Assembly (NCBI RefSeq): GCF_001641755.2
Contig: NZ_LRFG02000002.1
Span: 434,001-498,000 of the forward strand
DNA from: Microbulbifer flavimaris
GTDB lineage: Bacteria; Pseudomonadota; Gammaproteobacteria; Pseudomonadales; Cellvibrionaceae
Direction: 5' to 3'
DNA: 64,000 bases
The position numbers were made by a program, and so were the translations under genes. Of the stretch, positions 17,237-25,787 are shown piece by piece; position 1 is the stretch's first letter, and the number at the start of each line of letters is the position of its first letter. Under the pieces are notes generated by a model. That model saw only the letters and a list, made by a program, of their open reading frames with translations. It was not told where the DNA came from and searched no databases.

Positions 17237-17964
17237 TTCGTATTGTCGCCCGCGTACACAAGTGGCTTGGGCTCCTGGTCGGGCTGCAGTTGCTGGTGTG
17301 GCTCATCAGCGGCCTGGTATTCAGCCTGCTCGACCCCAGACTGGTTAGCGGTCGGCATCTGGTGGCCGAAGAACCGCAGGCAAAGAGCCTGATGGCCCCC
17401 AGGGCGCTGCTCGGCCACGAGGCCATGGCCGCCCGCTACCCTGCCGACACCGTGCTCAGCATTGAACTCACCCACCAGCTGGGGCGGCCGCTGTATCGCA
17501 TTGAAACGGCCCGCTATATCGAGCTACGCGACGCCCGCAGTGGTTTCCTGTTCGAGATCGACGCTGAGATGGCCGCGAGGGTCGCAGCCAGGGACTACGC
17601 CGGTGATGAGCGGCTGCTTGGCAGCCCGATCCGACTGGAAGCCCCTACCCTTGAGACCCGCAAGCATACCGGTCCCCTCTGGCGGGTGAACGCGGATGAT
17701 GAGTTCGGTACCTCACTGTACCTGTCGGTGGAAGACGGCCAGATCCTGGAGCGCCGCACCGACACCTGGCGACTGTTCGACTTCTTCTGGATGCTGCACA
17801 CCATGGACTACCGGGGGCGTGACAACTTCAACAATCCCCTGATCATCCTGGTGGGGTTTGCCAGCCTGTGGCTGGTGCTTTCCGGGGTGTATATGCTCGT
17901 GCGCTTGGTGTCCCGCCTGCGTGCTGCGAGGCGAAACAAACGCGCCGCCGCGCAAACCGCTTAG
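17233..17964 (+). CDS. PepSY-domain membrane protein, second of a tandem pair
   Basis: 243 residues, paralogous along its whole length to the gene before it: a helix near the N-terminus (HKWLGLLVGLQLLVWLISGL), a periplasmic PepSY-like region with LWRVNADDEFGTSLYL (compare VWRIDFDDRFGTSFYI in the first), then FDFFWMLHTMDY and the second helix. It starts with GTG at 17233-17235 inside the stop of the first gene. The pair faces the metal module (cupredoxin, copA, permease) on the opposite strand. A heterodimer is likely but unproven. Confidence 0.8.
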   Translation: MIRIVARVHKWLGLLVGLQLLVWLISGLVFSLLDPRLVSGRHLVAEEPQAKSLMAPRALLGHEAMAARYPADTVLSIELTHQLGRPLYRIETARYIELRDARSGFLFEIDAEMAARVAARDYAGDERLLGSPIRLEAPTLETRKHTGPLWRVNADDEFGTSLYLSVEDGQILERRTDTWRLFDFFWMLHTMDYRGRDNFNNPLIILVGFASLWLVLSGVYMLVRLVSRLRAARRNKRAAAQTA

Positions 17965-18012
17965 CGGGGGACCAGCCCGGTAGCTCCCTGCAGAAACCGC
18001 CGGCAGCCACCG

Positions 18013-18387
18013 CTATTTTATTTCCAGTAGCCCGCGGTACATCTGCATCTGGCAGGTAAACGGATATTTGCCCGGCCCCGCCGCCGGCAGCTGCACCTCG
18101 GTCACCTCATGCACCGCCAGTTGCGCACTGACCTCCAAATCCGGGAAAAGCACATACTCCGCACAGGGGCTGGGATCCTCCCGGCGAAACTGCAAGGTGG
18201 CCGCGCTACCGGCGGGCAGGGTGATGTGGTCCGGGTCGTAAACGCCGTCTTTCACCAGGATTTCCACGGAGGTTGCGGGAACCGGGCCGGCGGCAGCCGC
18301 ATCACCAGTGCGTCCGGTTAACCAGAACCACCATACGATGGCCGCGATCAATAACAATCCGGCAAGATTCACTATCAGTGTCAGCAT
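18013..18387 (-). CDS. Membrane-anchored cupredoxin-like protein
   Basis: 124 residues: one N-terminal membrane helix (LIVNLAGLLLIAAIVWWFWL) and a periplasmic cupredoxin-like domain (EfeO/Cupredoxin_1 type). Candidate metal ligands are Cys in SPCAEYVLF and Cys/Met/Met in FTCQMQMYRG, near the C-terminus as in copper-binding cupredoxins. It probably binds or carries copper in the periplasm. The start codon overlaps the copA stop (TGATGA at 18385-18389), so it is coupled to the copper ATPase; this supports the metal role. Confidence 0.82.
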   Translation of the reverse strand: MLTLIVNLAGLLLIAAIVWWFWLTGRTGDAAAAGPVPATSVEILVKDGVYDPDHITLPAGSAATLQFRREDPSPCAEYVLFPDLEVSAQLAVHEVTEVQLPAAGPGKYPFTCQMQMYRGLLEIK

Positions 18388-20630
18388 CAGGCAGTCTCCT
18401 CCGGTTTGAACCAGCGCAGCCGGTTCGCATTACTCACCACGGTCACCGAGGAAAAGGCCATGGCCGCGCCGGCAATCACGGGGCTCAGCAGTGCGCCGGT
18501 GAATGGATAGAGGACGCCGGCGGCAATGGGAATCCCCAAGACGTTGTAAATAAAGGCCCCGAACAGGTTCTGCTTGATATTGCGCAGGGTGCCCCGGGAC
18601 AGCTCGATCGCATCGGCCACTCCCTGCAGCGACGAACGCATCAGGGTCACATCTGCGGTTTCGATAGCCACGTCAGTACCGGCACCAATGGCAAAGCCCA
18701 CTTCGGCCCGCGCCAGTGCGGGCGCATCGTTGATGCCATCGCCGGCCATGCCGACATGGGCACCCCCGTCCTGCAGCTCGCCGACGATGCGCTCCTTGTC
18801 TTCCGGCTGCAGTTCCGCGTGAACGCTATCGATCCCCAGCTGACGCGCCACCGCGTTGGCCGTGCCCTCGTTGTCACCAGTGAGCATGTGAATCTGGAGG
18901 CCCAGCTTTTGCAATCGCGCAATTGCTGAAGCAGCGTCCTCCCGCAACGGATCGGCTACCGCAATCACACCGGCCATTTTGTTATCGACGGCCGCATACA
19001 TTGCGGTGCTGCCTTTCTCCCCGAGCTCCCGCACCCTCGCCTGCCATTCACCAATGTCGATGCTTTCCCGCGCCATCAACTTGCGATTGCCAAGCAACAA
19101 CTTTCTGCCGTTGACCACACCGCTGACACCGTGGGCCGTGATTGCCTCGAAGTCCCTGGTTTCCAGCAGTGTCAGGTCTTGTTCCCGTGCTGCGGACAGC
19201 ACCGCTTCCGCCAGCGGGTGCTCAGAGCCCTGCTCCAGGCTGGCCAGCAGTTGCAGCAGGTCTTTTTCACTACCAGCAAAAGCCGCATCAGTCTCGATGC
19301 TGGTCAGGCGCGGGGCGCCCTCGGTCAGGGTGCCGGTCTTGTCCACTACCAGGGTATCGAGCCCACTGGCCTGCTGGAGCGCCTTGCCGTTGCGGATCAG
19401 CACGCCGTATTCGGCCCCTTTGCCCACCCCCACCATCACGGACATGGGCGTGGCCAGGCCGAGAGCGCAGGGGCAGGCGATGATCAGTACAGAAGTGAGC
19501 ACCACCAGAGTGTGAGCGGTGCGGGGATCAGGACCGAAGTTGAACCACACCAGCGCCGCCAGCACCGCGATAATCATGACGGTCGGCACAAAGATCGAGG
19601 AAATTTTATCGGCGAGTCGCGCAATGGGTACCCGCGAACTCTGGGCGTTTTTCACCATCTCGATGATTTGCGCCAACCGGGTTTCCGCCCCCACCTTTTC
19701 GGCCCGAAACAGCAGCGTGCCGTTTTTGTTGAGGGTACCGGCAGAAAGGAAATCCCCCTCCGCCTTTTTCACTGGCAGCGGCTCCCCGCTGAGCATGGAT
19801 TCGTCCACCAGGCTGCTGCCGTCTTCAACGGTGCCATCCACCGGGATCTTTTCACCGGGACGAACCCGGACCAGGTCCCCCACCACAACCTGCTCCAGCG
19901 GCAGGTCCTGTTCCTGTCCGTCGCGCACTACCCGCGCGGTGGGGTCCTGAAGATCAAGAAGCTTTTCTACCGCCGCACTGGTGCGACCGCGGGCTCGCAA
20001 TTCCAGCGCCTGCCCCAGGTTGATCAGGCCGATGATCATGGCGCTGGCCTCGAAGTAGACGTGGCGCGCCGCCTCCGGCAGCAACTGTGGAGCGATCACC
20101 ACCAGCATGGAGAAAGCCCAGGCGGTACCGGTGCCCAGTGCCACCAGGGTATCCATATTGGCGTTGTGGTGGAGAAACGCCCTCCAGGCGCCGGTAAAGA
20201 AATGCCCCCCGCAATAAATGAGCACTGCCAGGGTCAGGAGCCCCACAACACCCCATGCCAGTTGTTGGCCGGGGGAGCTGACCATCATTTCACCCCCCAG
20301 AAGCCCCCAGGCCATAAGGGGAATACCCAGTCCCAGGGCGATAGCACAGCGCTTCAGCAGATCGCGGTAATGGCGGTGCTCCTCGGCTCGCTGTTGCTCC
20401 CGGCGCTCGCGTTCGCTGACACGCACCGGTTGCGCGCCATAGCCCGCATTCTCCACCGCAGCAACACAGGCTTCCGGCGAGGCCTCGCCGTGCACGATCA
20501 GTGTCTTGTCGGCGAGATTGACCCGCGCATCCTCCACGCCGGCTACTGCCGCCAGCGCGCCTTCAATCTTGCGCACACATCCGGCACAGGAGGCGCCTTC
20601 AAGAAGAAAAGTTTGCTTGGCCTCAGACAT
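18387..20630 (-). CDS. copA: Copper-translocating P-type ATPase
   Basis: A 747-residue P1B-type ATPase. The N-terminal heavy-metal domain has GASCAGC (Cys15 and Cys18), then come membrane helices, the actuator TGE-type motif (SMLSGEP), the metal-site CPC in [12 protein letters not shown], the phosphorylation site [16 protein letters not shown], the nucleotide loop TGDN and hinge GDGINDAP. The CPC and HP motifs are those of Cu(I) exporters. ATG at 20628-20630 is chosen because the heavy-metal domain starts right after it. A stem-loop separates it from the permease upstream; the cupredoxin gene is coupled to its stop. Confidence 0.94.
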   Translation of the reverse strand: MSEAKQTFLLEGASCAGCVRKIEGALAAVAGVEDARVNLADKTLIVHGEASPEACVAAVENAGYGAQPVRVSERERREQQRAEEHRHYRDLLKRCAIALGLGIPLMAWGLLGGEMMVSSPGQQLAWGVVGLLTLAVLIYCGGHFFTGAWRAFLHHNANMDTLVALGTGTAWAFSMLVVIAPQLLPEAARHVYFEASAMIIGLINLGQALELRARGRTSAAVEKLLDLQDPTARVVRDGQEQDLPLEQVVVGDLVRVRPGEKIPVDGTVEDGSSLVDESMLSGEPLPVKKAEGDFLSAGTLNKNGTLLFRAEKVGAETRLAQIIEMVKNAQSSRVPIARLADKISSIFVPTVMIIAVLAALVWFNFGPDPRTAHTLVVLTSVLIIACPCALGLATPMSVMVGVGKGAEYGVLIRNGKALQQASGLDTLVVDKTGTLTEGAPRLTSIETDAAFAGSEKDLLQLLASLEQGSEHPLAEAVLSAAREQDLTLLETRDFEAITAHGVSGVVNGRKLLLGNRKLMARESIDIGEWQARVRELGEKGSTAMYAAVDNKMAGVIAVADPLREDAASAIARLQKLGLQIHMLTGDNEGTANAVARQLGIDSVHAELQPEDKERIVGELQDGGAHVGMAGDGINDAPALARAEVGFAIGAGTDVAIETADVTLMRSSLQGVADAIELSRGTLRNIKQNLFGAFIYNVLGIPIAAGVLYPFTGALLSPVIAGAAMAFSSVTVVSNANRLRWFKPEETA

Positions 20631-20678
20631 GCCCTCTCCGAATCCTTGTGTGGATCTGAAGGATAACGCCAAAAGCCC

Positions 20679-20696
20679 CCTCGATTGCAATCGAGG
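20679..20696 (-). terminator. 18-bp palindrome between the permease gene and copA
   Basis: CCTCGATTGCAATCGAGG is a perfect palindrome, and on the minus strand it is followed by GGGGCTTTTGG, so it can fold into a 7-bp stem with a TGCA loop. It could end the permease transcript, or be an operator for copA; it does not look like the usual CueR site. Confidence 0.5.
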
Positions 20697-20701
20697 TCGA
20701 G

Positions 20702-21904
20702 TCAGACTGGTAGCAGAGTGCCAATTACCAACCAGGTGATTGCCAGCGTCGCCAAGGCCAGAAGGATTCGTTCTGAGAGGCTGTCAGTTTTCAGGCCCGG
20801 CAAACCCTTATCCCGCCAGCGCCAGATCAGGAAGAAGACGCCGACAGCCGCAAATAAAAGGTTCAAAAACAGGGTGTAATCGACCTTGAAGAACTCGCGG
20901 TCGGCCATCTTTTTCACGCTGTCGTGGCTCGGCAACAGATCGAAAAAAGCAAAGCCGTAATGGAGCATCAATGCCGATGAGACGAGGATGACCAGGAATA
21001 CCCCGAGGATGTAGAGGGCCATCTTCCAGCCATAGTACTGCGCCTGGATGCGCAGCACCGGCAGCACCACCAGGTCGCTGAAAATGAATGCCATGATACC
21101 GGCGAAAGCCACGCCGTTATCGAACAGCACTGCTGCCAGGGGAATATTGCCCATGGAGCCAATAAAGGTGAAGAAGGCGGCAACCGGGCCCACCAGGCAC
21201 TGCAACAACACTTCCCAGAATGCCGGGTCGGGCTCCCCGGCACCGACAAACAGGCTCTGGAAAAAGGACTTGGGCACAAACACGGCAATGATGCCGGCGA
21301 CGGTGAAACCCACGGTGACGTCCTTCCACACCATGTGCCATTCCATCACATAGCGGTTCGCCACCCGACGCCAGCCCTTGCGACTCTGGATGAGTTTTTT
21401 CCAGTCAGGAATATCCTCATCTCCATCGCCGCCGCCCTCTGCCTCCCGTGCCCGTTCACGGGCTTTTTTGACCAGCTTGTCTGGCACAGTGAGCCGCACC
21501 AGCAGCCACATCAACAGAATCAGGAGAACACCTCCCAGGTATTCCCCCACCACGAACTGCCAGCTCAGGAACACAGCGATCACGATACCCAGCTCGATCA
21601 CCAGGTTGGTGGAAGCCAGCAGGAAAGCGAGGGAAGGCACCAGTCCGGCGCCCTTGGCGAACAAAGCACGGGTGGTGGCGAGGGCGGCAAAGGAACAGGA
21701 ACTGGAGATAAAACCGAAGAAGGAGGCCAGCCCGACACTTTTTGCCCCCGCCTGGCCCATGCTCTTCTTCATTCGCTCGCGGGTGACGAACACCTGGATC
21801 ATGCTGCTGATCAGGTAACCCAGTCCGAAGGCCCAGAAAGCCATCCAGAACAGCCCCAGGGTGGTAATGGCGGCCTGGTGCCAGTTGTCGAGGAATGCCT
21901 GCAT
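20702..21904 (-). CDS. Permease of the ArsP_1/DUF318 family
   Basis: A 400-residue inner-membrane protein with about ten hydrophobic segments in two halves, joined by a charged loop (residues ~147-175, rich in Glu/Asp/Lys). [20 protein letters not shown] in the first half and [28 protein letters not shown] in the second are the paired signature of this permease family, which includes ArsP organoarsenical exporters and many uncharacterised metal-linked proteins. Placement before copA and the cupredoxin gene suggests metal or metalloid export; the substrate is unknown. Confidence 0.85.
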   Translation of the reverse strand: MQAFLDNWHQAAITTLGLFWMAFWAFGLGYLISSMIQVFVTRERMKKSMGQAGAKSVGLASFFGFISSSCSFAALATTRALFAKGAGLVPSLAFLLASTNLVIELGIVIAVFLSWQFVVGEYLGGVLLILLMWLLVRLTVPDKLVKKARERAREAEGGGDGDEDIPDWKKLIQSRKGWRRVANRYVMEWHMVWKDVTVGFTVAGIIAVFVPKSFFQSLFVGAGEPDPAFWEVLLQCLVGPVAAFFTFIGSMGNIPLAAVLFDNGVAFAGIMAFIFSDLVVLPVLRIQAQYYGWKMALYILGVFLVILVSSALMLHYGFAFFDLLPSHDSVKKMADREFFKVDYTLFLNLLFAAVGVFFLIWRWRDKGLPGLKTDSLSERILLALATLAITWLVIGTLLPV

Positions 21905-22091
21905 CTTTCCCTTGTCCCTGTTCCTGCCTGGTTGCCCATGGCGGCGTTGATTCCGTCCAACTCTGGAGTCGCCTCCTGGAGAGGCATTCCTGAAGAGCGT
22001 AGCAATACCCTGAACCGGCGGTCAGTCACGCCAGCCTGGCAACCGCCGCGCCCCCCGCGCAAAGGCAGTGCCGGGGTGTTAGAATCGCGCC

Positions 22092-23414
22092 ATGAAACAC
22101 CCCCTGCTTCCGGAACGCCCGCTCTGCCTGTCTCCCACTCTGGCCGCCACACTCGGCCTGGAGGAGGCAGTGCTGCTAACCGCACTGAGCGACATGCTGC
22201 CGTTTCTGGCGGTGGAGCCCCACCCGGGGCGCGACTGGTACAGCGTTGAAGCGGAACAGTTGCAGCAACAGCTGCCCTTCTGGCAGCCGGCGGATATCCA
22301 GCGGGTGGCCACCAGCCTGCGCAATCACGGCGCCCTGCTGCTGGGTTCAGCCCCCTACGGTAGCAGCGGCCTGCTGAAGTTCGCCCTCCCCGGCGAGCAC
22401 CGCGCGCCGGAAGCCGTGCCCTCCGCGCCTCCTGCGCCCCCCGCGCAAGCCAGCCGCAGCGCCAATAGCATCGGCCCCAACTGGCAGCCGGACCAGGAGA
22501 CCATGGCGCGGATCGCCCAGCTGGGTGTGCCGGAGCACTTCGTGCGCGAGCAGTTGCCCGAGTTTGTCACCTACTGGCGCGAGCGCGGCGAGTCCCGCCA
22601 CTCCTTCGGCTCCCTGTTCCTGAAGCAGGTGAAGAGCAAGTGGGAGGCCTACCGGGCCACCGCCCAGCGCAAGCAGCCCCTGCCGGAAGGCTGGTACCCG
22701 GGTGAGGACACCCTGCGCAAACTGGCGGACGAAGGGGTGCCCAGCACTTTCGTACAGAGGGGCCTGCAGCGCTTCCTCGACTACCACCGCTCCAGTGGCA
22801 AGCAGTCCATCTCCTGGGACCTGGAATTCAATGACTGGATCACGGAGGACTGGGAGAAGCAGGACACCCCCTTTATCGAGAAACGCAAACCGACGGCAAT
22901 GACCCGCGACTGGCAGCCCAGTGAGCACACCTGGGAGCAGCTGCGCCGCCTGGCCATCAACCCCAACTTTGCCGCAGAACTGCTGCCCGAGTTTATTTAC
23001 AAGTGGCTGGAGCGCGGCGGCCACAGCGCCCGCTGGGGGGAACTGTTTATCGAGTATGCCCGCGAGGAGTGGGCCTATTACTGCCAGGGTATTGAAAAGA
23101 ACCCGGTGGCCAAGCCCATCTCCCGCAACTGGCAGCCCAGCAGTGACTGCTTGAGTCACCTGGTCAACCAGTGTGAAATAGACCGGGACTTCGCCCTGTC
23201 CCTGGTACCCGAATTCATCATTTACTGGCGCGGCCAGAACGCCGCGCGCAAAAGCTGGGACGCCATTTTCGTGCGTCACGCGCGCTACCAGTGGGCAGAG
23301 CGCAACAAGCTGGCGATAGGACAATCTCATGGCAAGCAGCAACACACCAACAACGACAACCAGCGTACCCGCGACAGGTCAGTCATCGACATCGTCACGG
23401 ACACAAACTGGTAG
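22092..23414 (+). CDS. DnaT-like protein with four tandem DnaT C-terminal-type repeats
   Basis: A 440-residue protein. Residues 1-100 form a compact start region that could be a winged helix; 101-127 is a Pro/Ala-rich linker. Four repeats of about 57 residues follow at ~130-186, 200-256, 273-330 and 346-402. Each opens with W-x-P (NWQP, GWYP, DWQP, NWQP), has a hydrophobic core with PEF-x-x-Y/K-W (LPEFVTYW, LPEFIYKW, VPEFIIYW) and ends in an aromatic W (KSKW, TEDW, REEW, RYQW). This matches the DnaT ssDNA-binding domain, present once in E. coli DnaT. The role in primosome assembly or helicase loading is inference. Its last 86 bases overlap the lambda-P-like gene. Confidence 0.82.
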   Translation: MKHPLLPERPLCLSPTLAATLGLEEAVLLTALSDMLPFLAVEPHPGRDWYSVEAEQLQQQLPFWQPADIQRVATSLRNHGALLLGSAPYGSSGLLKFALPGEHRAPEAVPSAPPAPPAQASRSANSIGPNWQPDQETMARIAQLGVPEHFVREQLPEFVTYWRERGESRHSFGSLFLKQVKSKWEAYRATAQRKQPLPEGWYPGEDTLRKLADEGVPSTFVQRGLQRFLDYHRSSGKQSISWDLEFNDWITEDWEKQDTPFIEKRKPTAMTRDWQPSEHTWEQLRRLAINPNFAAELLPEFIYKWLERGGHSARWGELFIEYAREEWAYYCQGIEKNPVAKPISRNWQPSSDCLSHLVNQCEIDRDFALSLVPEFIIYWRGQNAARKSWDAIFVRHARYQWAERNKLAIGQSHGKQQHTNNDNQRTRDRSVIDIVTDTNW

Positions 23415-23991
23415 CGGTGACGCCAATCCTCAGCTGAGCGAGCGCAAGCGCGCGTTGAATGAGGTATTCGGATTGCTGAAACTCAGCTACCACAACCAGT
23501 TCAATGCCGCCTTCCCCGATACCGAGACCCTGCACCTGGCCAAGCGCCTGTGGCTGGAATCCCTCGAGGCCTTTACGCCGGAGCAGATCGTCGCCGGTGC
23601 CAAGCGGGCCATCAAGCAGAGCGAATACCTGCCCACCGTGCACAAGATGCTGCAGTTGTGTGCCGCCGGGGACAATGGCCTGCCGGAGGCGCGCGCCGCC
23701 TACCGCGAGGCCTGCAATGCCCCCAGCCCCAAGGCCAACTACAACTGGAGTCACCCGGCGGTCTACCACGCCGGCCGCGAGGCCAACTGGTTCTTCCTCG
23801 CCAATAACGCGGAGTCCGTCGCCTACCCGGTGTTTGCCGAGCACTACCGCAAGATCTGCGCCCGCGTTCTTGAAGGTGAAAAGCTCCCGGCACCGGAACA
23901 ACTGCGTCTGGAAGACAACCCGGGCAAGCCGCTCTCCAAGGAAGAAAATGCCGAGAAACTGGCGGCGCTGCGGGCGGAACTGGATCTGTAA
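23329..23991 (+). CDS. Replication protein P-like helicase loader (phage lambda P family)
   Basis: 220 residues. A Ser/Thr-rich, disordered N-terminus (~1-35) leads into a region like replication protein P: ERKRALNEVFGLLKLSYHNQFNAAFP, WLESLEAFTPEQIVAGAKRAIKQSEYLPTVHKMLQLC, then EARAAYREACNAPSP and HPAVYHAGREANWFF. Lambda P loads the host DnaB helicase at the phage origin. Here no phage genes flank it; instead it overlaps a four-repeat DnaT-like gene in another frame, so a chromosomal DnaT/DnaC-type function is likelier. ATG at 23329 has AGGA about 8 nt before it. Confidence 0.78.
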   Translation: MASSNTPTTTTSVPATGQSSTSSRTQTGSGDANPQLSERKRALNEVFGLLKLSYHNQFNAAFPDTETLHLAKRLWLESLEAFTPEQIVAGAKRAIKQSEYLPTVHKMLQLCAAGDNGLPEARAAYREACNAPSPKANYNWSHPAVYHAGREANWFFLANNAESVAYPVFAEHYRKICARVLEGEKLPAPEQLRLEDNPGKPLSKEENAEKLAALRAELDL

Positions 23992-24104
23992 CGCGCCTCG
24001 ATTCCCGGGTTCATCTTTTTTACCGGCGGCGGCGTAAGGAAACCAGACCGGGCGCGACTGTCGCCCCACAATAACAACTCATCCTCGAGCCAGCAGGTGA
24101 CGCC

Positions 24105-24812
24105 ATGAACCGGCCAACTTTTCTGCTAGCGGTACCCCTGATGGCGCTGCCCAACCTGGCCAGCGCCGACTTCTACTCTCACCGGTATGCCGGTATCAGC
24201 TTCGGCAATGCCGAACAGCAGGGCTTCTGCACATCGGTGGACGCCCAGATCAGCCGCTTCGATACCGACACCCAGGACGTCCCCGAGCGCAGCTGTGAGG
24301 GCGCCGGCAACCTGATCAAGCTTTACGGCGGCTGGCGCTGGACGCCGAACCTCGCCGTCGAAGCCAGTGTGCGACAGCTGGACGACAACCGTGTCGGCTT
24401 CACCCTCACCAATGACCGGGGCGAGTTCCTGCAGGTGGAGGATGAGATCAAGACCCGGCTCGCCACGGCTTATGTCGTGGGTCACCTGCCTTTCTTTGGC
24501 GGCGCCAGTTTTTTCGCCAAGGCCGGCGGCGGTTTCTGGATGGGGGAACTCTCCGGGCGCCAGCGGGGTGAGGTGCTGGTGGCCGTTCAGGAGGATGGTG
24601 TGATCCGGGAGGTGCCGGTAGAGGTCCGCGGCCGCGGGGCGGAAGCCGATAATGGCTTTCACTGGAGCTATGGCGCCGGTATCAGCTACCGCAACCACAA
24701 CAACTGGACCGTGAGAGCGGAGTGGGAAACCTTCCAGGATATCGGCTCTGAAGACCTGCGGGGCAGCTACGACCTGGAAACCGTCTCGCTCGGCTGGAGC
24801 CTGCACTTCTGA
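24105..24812 (+). CDS. Outer-membrane beta-barrel protein (OmpA-like barrel)
   Basis: 235 residues with a signal peptide (FLLAVPLMALPNLASA) and a barrel of about eight strands with GWRWTPNLAVEASVRQL, ATAYVVGHLPFFGGASFFAKAGGGFW, FHWSYGAGISY and a terminal aromatic in LGWSLHF. There is no peptidoglycan-binding domain, so it is a small barrel of the OmpA_membrane/porin_OmpL type. Two cysteines (FCTSVD and RSCEG) bracket an early extracellular loop and could form a disulfide. Ligand and function are unknown. It is a lone gene, convergent with the HD-domain gene. Confidence 0.75.
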   Translation: MNRPTFLLAVPLMALPNLASADFYSHRYAGISFGNAEQQGFCTSVDAQISRFDTDTQDVPERSCEGAGNLIKLYGGWRWTPNLAVEASVRQLDDNRVGFTLTNDRGEFLQVEDEIKTRLATAYVVGHLPFFGGASFFAKAGGGFWMGELSGRQRGEVLVAVQEDGVIREVPVEVRGRGAEADNGFHWSYGAGISYRNHNNWTVRAEWETFQDIGSEDLRGSYDLETVSLGWSLHF

Positions 24813-24837
24813 CCCACCAATGGCGGGACGGCCGTCG

Positions 24838-25377
24838 TCACCACTTCATCATGGGCGCGGGGTTGAGCGGGTGCTTCAGGAACCAGCGCCAGCCACGCTT
24901 GCCCAGATTGCGGTGGAAACCGGCATTGGGGAAGGCGGCACGCAGGCTCTTCAATTCCTGTTTGTCGATCCCAAACGAGACCAGTCCACCGGAAAAATCC
25001 ACCAGGTCGCCGCGACGGAACAATTCCACCAGCCGCTCGTGCTCGCCGTGGTACGGCCGGACTTTGTGGTGCTCGGTGATCATCAGCCGAATCTCATCGC
25101 TCCACGCCTCCAGATCATTTTCGCGCAGATACGCCATGGCAGGTGGCACCGACGGCTCGATATAGTCCACCGTGTCCTCGATCCAGATACCGATATCGTG
25201 AAAGGCAGCGGCAATCAAGATTTTCTGCCGCTCCTCCTCGCTGCAATCCCCCAGCCTCAGGCAACAGTGCGCCATCCGGTACACATGATTGCGATAGCCG
25301 AGATACTCATCCCCGATGGTGGCCTGCCAGGGGGCCAGCAATGCATCCAGAAACGGAATTTGTGTTTCGATCTTCAT
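24838..25377 (-). CDS. HD-domain phosphohydrolase-like protein
   Basis: A 179-residue HD-domain protein. The metal ligands are seen as YRNHVYRMAHC (first His), AAAFHDIGIW (HD) and a later aspartate in RGDLVDFSGG. The family hydrolyses phosphate esters, often nucleotides. ATG at 25375-25377 is used; in-frame ATGs at 25410 and further upstream give longer forms without a better ribosome site. The substrate is unknown, and no operon partner is present. Confidence 0.78.
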   Translation of the reverse strand: MKIETQIPFLDALLAPWQATIGDEYLGYRNHVYRMAHCCLRLGDCSEEERQKILIAAAFHDIGIWIEDTVDYIEPSVPPAMAYLRENDLEAWSDEIRLMITEHHKVRPYHGEHERLVELFRRGDLVDFSGGLVSFGIDKQELKSLRAAFPNAGFHRNLGKRGWRWFLKHPLNPAPMMKW

Positions 25378-25787
25378 AGGGGAATCAGTTTTGCTATCCA
25401 ATGCTGGCATTGTATGCCGACCCGCCTCAGTAACAAGCAGCTGGCAATGCCTCCAACATCCTGGCATCGGGCAACTCCCCCGTTGCCTCGGAATTCAACA
25501 ACGCAAGTGCCGTCTTCGGTAGGCCGACAAGTGCGAACTGATTGCATCGTTTGTCCATGACGCCCCGTTGCCTTGTATGTCGAGCGCTTTTTGTTGGGCC
25601 CGCAGAATAAACGTGGCTGATAAGCCCACAGTGGCGTTTTTTGACGAGGGTCACATGCCTGTGGCGCTCCTTTATTTTCATCTGGCTGTCACTGCCCGCG
25701 GTCAAAATCCGGGGCCACTAAACTATCAGTACGTTGCCACATCGTTATGGCGACAAGGCACCCCACCGCACAACAGCCAGAGCGATA
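25378..25787. other. Intergenic region before phoX, possible weak Pho box
   Basis: About 410 bases between the HD gene and phoX with no gene I can support. A 92-codon minus-strand frame (25427-25705) resembles nothing I know. CTGTCAC at 25686-25692, followed by a degenerate second copy (CGGTCAA), is reminiscent of a Pho box in the right place for phoX, but the second repeat is one base out of phase and poor. Confidence 0.35.

Noticed and set aside
25686..25704. Pho box ahead of phoX
   Set aside because: First half CTGTCAC is good but the second is poor and out of the 11-base phase; not called as a site.
25427..25705. 92-codon minus-strand frame between the HD gene and phoX
   Set aside because: No likeness to known proteins, several in-frame starts without ribosome sites; kept only as an intergenic note.
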